From Flavobacteriaceae bacterium (GTDB taxonomy: Bacteria > Bacteroidota > Bacteroidia > Flavobacteriales > Flavobacteriaceae): a DNA stretch of 64,000 bases. The translations under genes were made by a program, and so were the position numbers. The notes under the pieces were generated by a model. It made no database searches. It saw only the letters and a list, made by a program, of their open reading frames with translations, and was not told the DNA's origin. Position 1 is the first letter of the stretch, and each line of letters begins with the position of its first letter. Below are positions 61,325-64,000 of this stretch, in pieces. The stretch covers positions 121,333 to 185,332 of the forward strand of contig JABDNT010000016.1 of assembly GCA_013043685.1 (NCBI GenBank), given 5' to 3'.

Positions 61325-62548
61325 ATGGCAACTAATACTCTCACCTCCAACGGTATATTATCACCGGTCATATACAACACCTCCAAAGCTCTGGAAAGGG
61401 CGTCCTATTATGGAATTAGATCGCTTCTGGTGATATATATGGTAGGCTACTTCGGCATAGACAGGTATGAAGCCATGAACTTATATGGCTGGTCCATGAC
61501 CATTTATTTAATCGCATTGGTCCTGGGAGCTGTGGTTGGTGACCTTCTTCTTGGAAACAAATACACGGCAATAGCCGGCGGAATACTACAGGCATTCGGA
61601 GCTTTTATAATTTGCCTCCCCTCTACGGCGACATTATACATCGGTATCGGAATGGTATTTTTTGGAAGTGGTATATACGGTTCGAACCTTTTTTCAATGA
61701 TAGGCAGGTATTTCCGAAAGAGGGAGAAGATACTTGACAGTGGCATGACTGTATATTATACGGTTATTAATGTGGGTGCATTTATTGGAACAATGGTAAT
61801 TGGTTATCTCGGGGAAAATAATTTTCACCTGGGATTCATTGCGGCTGGTATTCTAATGGTGATCTCATCTGTCATGCTCTTTTTCACGAAAGACACAAAG
61901 ACACCGATCGAAGAACACGATATAACAAAGAAAAACCTTCCAAAAAGCGTGGTTATGGTCTTCATGGCTATGGCGATCACTGCCATTTTCTGGCTGGTCT
62001 ATGAAATTGCCGGAAGTGATGTATTTTCGAAATCATATGAATTACGTGAACTTTCGGGATCGGGTTTTCTTAGGAATATTTGGCAGAGTATAAATCCAGT
62101 CATCGTATTGCTGGCCGGAATTCTATTATCGGTTGTGTGGTATTTCATTCGTTCCAATAGGATATTAAAACTTGGTGTCGGATTTCTTTTAGGGGCAACC
62201 TCTTACTTTATTTTACTTACAATGCCCGAGGGCTATAGCTGGTTAGGTGTAGCGGTATTTCTAATATCGGCATTATTGCTCGGGTTTGCCGAAATTCTCT
62301 TTGCTCCCACAACTTTGTCATTACTTTCGAAATATACCAATCCAAAATACCTGGCAATCATTTTCGCATTATATATGCTACCCACCAGAATACTCTCAGC
62401 CATTTATGGATTATTTTCTGAAAACATTTACAATACACCCAATCTCGGTTTAATCATAGGAGGAATTATTTTATTCATCTTAGCCGTGGGACTTGTAATA
62501 TATGCGCTGGTGTTCAAGGAATCTATTACGGAAAAAAAGACCAGCTAA
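61325..62548 (+). CDS. POT/PTR-family MFS transporter with an altered ExxER motif
   Basis: A 407-residue polytopic protein (about 12 helices) of the proton-dependent oligopeptide transporter group. The first helix has ALERASYYGIRSLL and helix 4 has GSGIYGSNLFSMIGRYF. In characterised POTs this position reads ExxERFSYYG, but here the first Glu is K21 (K-A-L-E24-R25), so proton coupling may be changed. At 407 residues it lacks the two extra helices of many bacterial POTs. Its place in a glycosyltransferase operon suggests a different substrate, though this is speculative. Confidence 0.75.
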   Translation: MATNTLTSNGILSPVIYNTSKALERASYYGIRSLLVIYMVGYFGIDRYEAMNLYGWSMTIYLIALVLGAVVGDLLLGNKYTAIAGGILQAFGAFIICLPSTATLYIGIGMVFFGSGIYGSNLFSMIGRYFRKREKILDSGMTVYYTVINVGAFIGTMVIGYLGENNFHLGFIAAGILMVISSVMLFFTKDTKTPIEEHDITKKNLPKSVVMVFMAMAITAIFWLVYEIAGSDVFSKSYELRELSGSGFLRNIWQSINPVIVLLAGILLSVVWYFIRSNRILKLGVGFLLGATSYFILLTMPEGYSWLGVAVFLISALLLGFAEILFAPTTLSLLSKYTNPKYLAIIFALYMLPTRILSAIYGLFSENIYNTPNLGLIIGGIILFILAVGLVIYALVFKESITEKKTS

Positions 62549-62551
62549 GGC

Positions 62552-63619
62552 ATGAAGACCGTTTTCCTCGAATCGCACAATATCAATAATAAATTCTCCG
62601 GTTTCGGACAATTTAACTATCATCTTATAAGAGGGCTTTCCCAGGTCAAGCCGGAAGACCTTTCCATCGTATTACATGCCAAGAATACAGAAATCCTGAA
62701 AAATGAATTCGGAAATACGTTCGAATACAGGAAATACAACTCTTTAAGTCGTCATAAACCCTTCAGAATAAAGAAGAAATACGATCTCTGGCATTGTATG
62801 AATCAGAATATCAAGATCGAACCTTTTCACAATATCCCCTATTTGCTTACGGTACATGACATACACTTTATAACTGAAGGTAGTGAAGGACTTCAGGATA
62901 AATTAAAAGCTAAATTCAGGGAGAAACTCAAAAGGGCAACGGCCATTACTTATATTTCTGAATTTGCTAAAAAAGATACGCATGCCAATTTCGAAGTTCC
63001 GGACGTTCCTGAATTTGTAATCCATAACGGAAACACCATCACCGATACAAAAGTTCCGGAATCCTATACCCCACCTGTCTTTCCGGAAAAACCGTTCTTA
63101 TATTCGATAGGAGATTTTAGTGAACGCAAAAATTTCATCAGCCTGGTAGAAATGCTTCGGCTATTACCGGATTATAATCTGGTTTTATCGGGTAGTAACT
63201 CTTCCACTTACGCAGATTCTTTGCGAAAAAAAGTTGCTGAATACAACCTCAAAGAACGTGTTTTACTTACCGGGAAAGTAGAGGACACAGAAAAGAAGTT
63301 CTATCTCAAACACTGTGAGGCGTTTGTATTCCCATCGCTGAGAGAAGGATTTGGGATTCCACCTATTGAAGCCATGCGCTACGGTAAACCCGTTTTTATT
63401 TCCAATAACACATCACTACCTGAAATTGGCGGTGAGCATGCATTCTACTGGGACCATTATGATCCGGAATATATGAAGGAGGTCTTCTTGAACGGTATGC
63501 ATGCTTTTCATGAAAAACAAACTTTTTATGAACAGTGGTATGTAGATCGGGCCAAATCATTTAATTGGGTGAACACAGCCAGGGATTATTTGGATGTCTA
63601 TCATAAGATTTTGTCCTAA
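62552..63619 (+). CDS. Glycosyltransferase family 4 (GT-B)
   Basis: A 355-residue GT-B enzyme. The N-terminal domain has NNKFSGFGQFNYHLIRGL, and the C-terminal domain contains PFLYSIGDFSERKNFISLVE, LLTGKVEDTEKKFYLKHCEAF and the donor-site motif VFPSLREGFGIPPIEAM with the ExxxxxE pattern. A retaining mannosyl- or galactosyltransferase of surface glycan assembly is most likely. It starts 3 nt after the transporter stop and is followed by another glycosyltransferase, so it belongs to the same unit. Confidence 0.88.
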   Translation: MKTVFLESHNINNKFSGFGQFNYHLIRGLSQVKPEDLSIVLHAKNTEILKNEFGNTFEYRKYNSLSRHKPFRIKKKYDLWHCMNQNIKIEPFHNIPYLLTVHDIHFITEGSEGLQDKLKAKFREKLKRATAITYISEFAKKDTHANFEVPDVPEFVIHNGNTITDTKVPESYTPPVFPEKPFLYSIGDFSERKNFISLVEMLRLLPDYNLVLSGSNSSTYADSLRKKVAEYNLKERVLLTGKVEDTEKKFYLKHCEAFVFPSLREGFGIPPIEAMRYGKPVFISNNTSLPEIGGEHAFYWDHYDPEYMKEVFLNGMHAFHEKQTFYEQWYVDRAKSFNWVNTARDYLDVYHKILS

Positions 63620-63628
63620 GTTTGTAGC

Positions 63629-64000
63629 ATGGTAGATGTAGCGGTGATCCTTATTAACTACAACGCTTCAGATTTCACGCTGAAATGTATTACATCGGTA
63701 ATTGAAAAGACCAAAGAGGCCGTGAGTTATGAAATAATTGTAACCGACAACAACTCGGAGATTGCCGACTACGAGAACCTGAAGAAAAATTTCCCCACCG
63801 ATCCACGATGCAAACTTGTGCGGTCCAACCTCAATACCGGATTCGGTGGGGGAAATATGTTTGGTGCCAGGCACGCCAATGCCCGGTATTTACTTTTTCT
63901 GAATAATGATGCCTTATTGCTGAACAATTGCCTGGAAATTCTTACTGGTTTTATGGACACTAATAAATCCGTAGGCGTTAGTACAGCCCAGAATTACGAT
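63629..64000 (+). CDS. Glycosyltransferase family 2, truncated by the window edge
   Basis: The first 124 codons of a GT2 enzyme. VAVILINYNASDFTLKCI and IIVTDNNS make the nucleotide-binding half, and GFGGGNMFGARHANARYLLFLNNDALL includes the metal-binding Asn-Asp pair, typical of rhamnosyl-like transferases of O-antigen pathways. No stop codon occurs before position 64000. It follows the GT4 gene by 9 nt. Confidence 0.85.
   Translation, partial: MVDVAVILINYNASDFTLKCITSVIEKTKEAVSYEIIVTDNNSEIADYENLKKNFPTDPRCKLVRSNLNTGFGGGNMFGARHANARYLLFLNNDALLLNNCLEILTGFMDTNKSVGVSTAQNYD

Noticed and set aside
1..64000. CRISPR arrays, tRNA/rRNA genes, insertion sequences, prophage, toxin-antitoxin or defence systems
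   Set aside because: No spaced direct repeats, cloverleaf-like sequences, transposase or integrase motifs, or restriction, abortive-infection or toxin families were recognised on either strand.

Overview
The window looks like a stretch of chromosome from a member of the Flavobacteriaceae (Bacteroidota). The evidence is the gene content (gldI-type FKBP lipoprotein, DUF5683, DUF3810, DUF5606, DUF6503, DUF349 and the parA-parB-dapB-lepB-WbqC block), Bacteroidota-type -7 promoter boxes (TAnnTTTG), few Shine-Dalgarno sequences, moderate GC and dense coding on both strands. I see no tRNA, rRNA, CRISPR array, insertion sequence or prophage.

Layout. 1-4675: the tail of a probable c-type cytochrome gene, then udk-divIC-mutA-mutB (uridine kinase, division protein, methylmalonyl-CoA mutase) closed by a terminator. 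4676-7020: a decayed M16 peptidase tail, a 2,4-dienoyl-CoA reductase-like SDR, and a membrane-anchored protein whose histidine and methionine spacing resembles the copper enzyme PHM. 7098-12374: parA, parB, DUF5683, dapB, lepB and WbqC. 12375-18568 (minus): a TPR protein with ribH, then a small membrane protein, mutL, two rhomboid proteases and an EEP-family hydrolase. 18690-25784: recF, a lipoprotein, an AlkD remnant, a membrane protein, DUF721, ndk, a PhoD-like phosphatase, an NrnA-like DHH phosphoesterase, gldI and a cyclophilin-FKBP fusion. 25802-36123: pepD, DUF3810, two exported amidohydrolases, a glycoside hydrolase and a DUF6503 lipoprotein. 36238-42334: an RNA methyltransferase with a Ste24 protease, relA/spoT, fur and purA. 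42380-54765: an OstA protein, a class III aminotransferase, a TPR protein, two tandem DUF368 transporters, aroE, DUF349, a methyltransferase, mazG, DUF5606, def and ruvX. 54818-64000: dapD, then a lipopolysaccharide/polysaccharide block with a WaaP-like kinase, GT9, methyltransferase, three GT2, a deacetylase, a POT-family transporter, GT4 and a truncated GT2.

How it fits together. Much of the window serves the envelope: lipid-carrier recycling (DUF368), LPS transport and assembly (OstA, GT9, GT2, kinase), DAP/lysine supply (dapB, dapD), protein export and folding (lepB, PPIases) and membrane proteolysis (rhomboid, Ste24). The rest is core informational and stress metabolism.

The observations I would check first are: (1) six genes whose TAnnTTT(G/A) box ends exactly 4 nt before a well-supported ATG, implying leaderless transcripts, including a divergent pair packed into 35 bp; (2) the PHM-like protein at 5836-6990; (3) two gene remnants (M16 peptidase and AlkD); (4) an amidohydrolase pair in which two of three domains have lost the HxH metal site; (5) degenerate catalytic or coupling motifs in MutL and in the POT transporter; and (6) convergent gene pairs with only 0-5 nt between stop codons.
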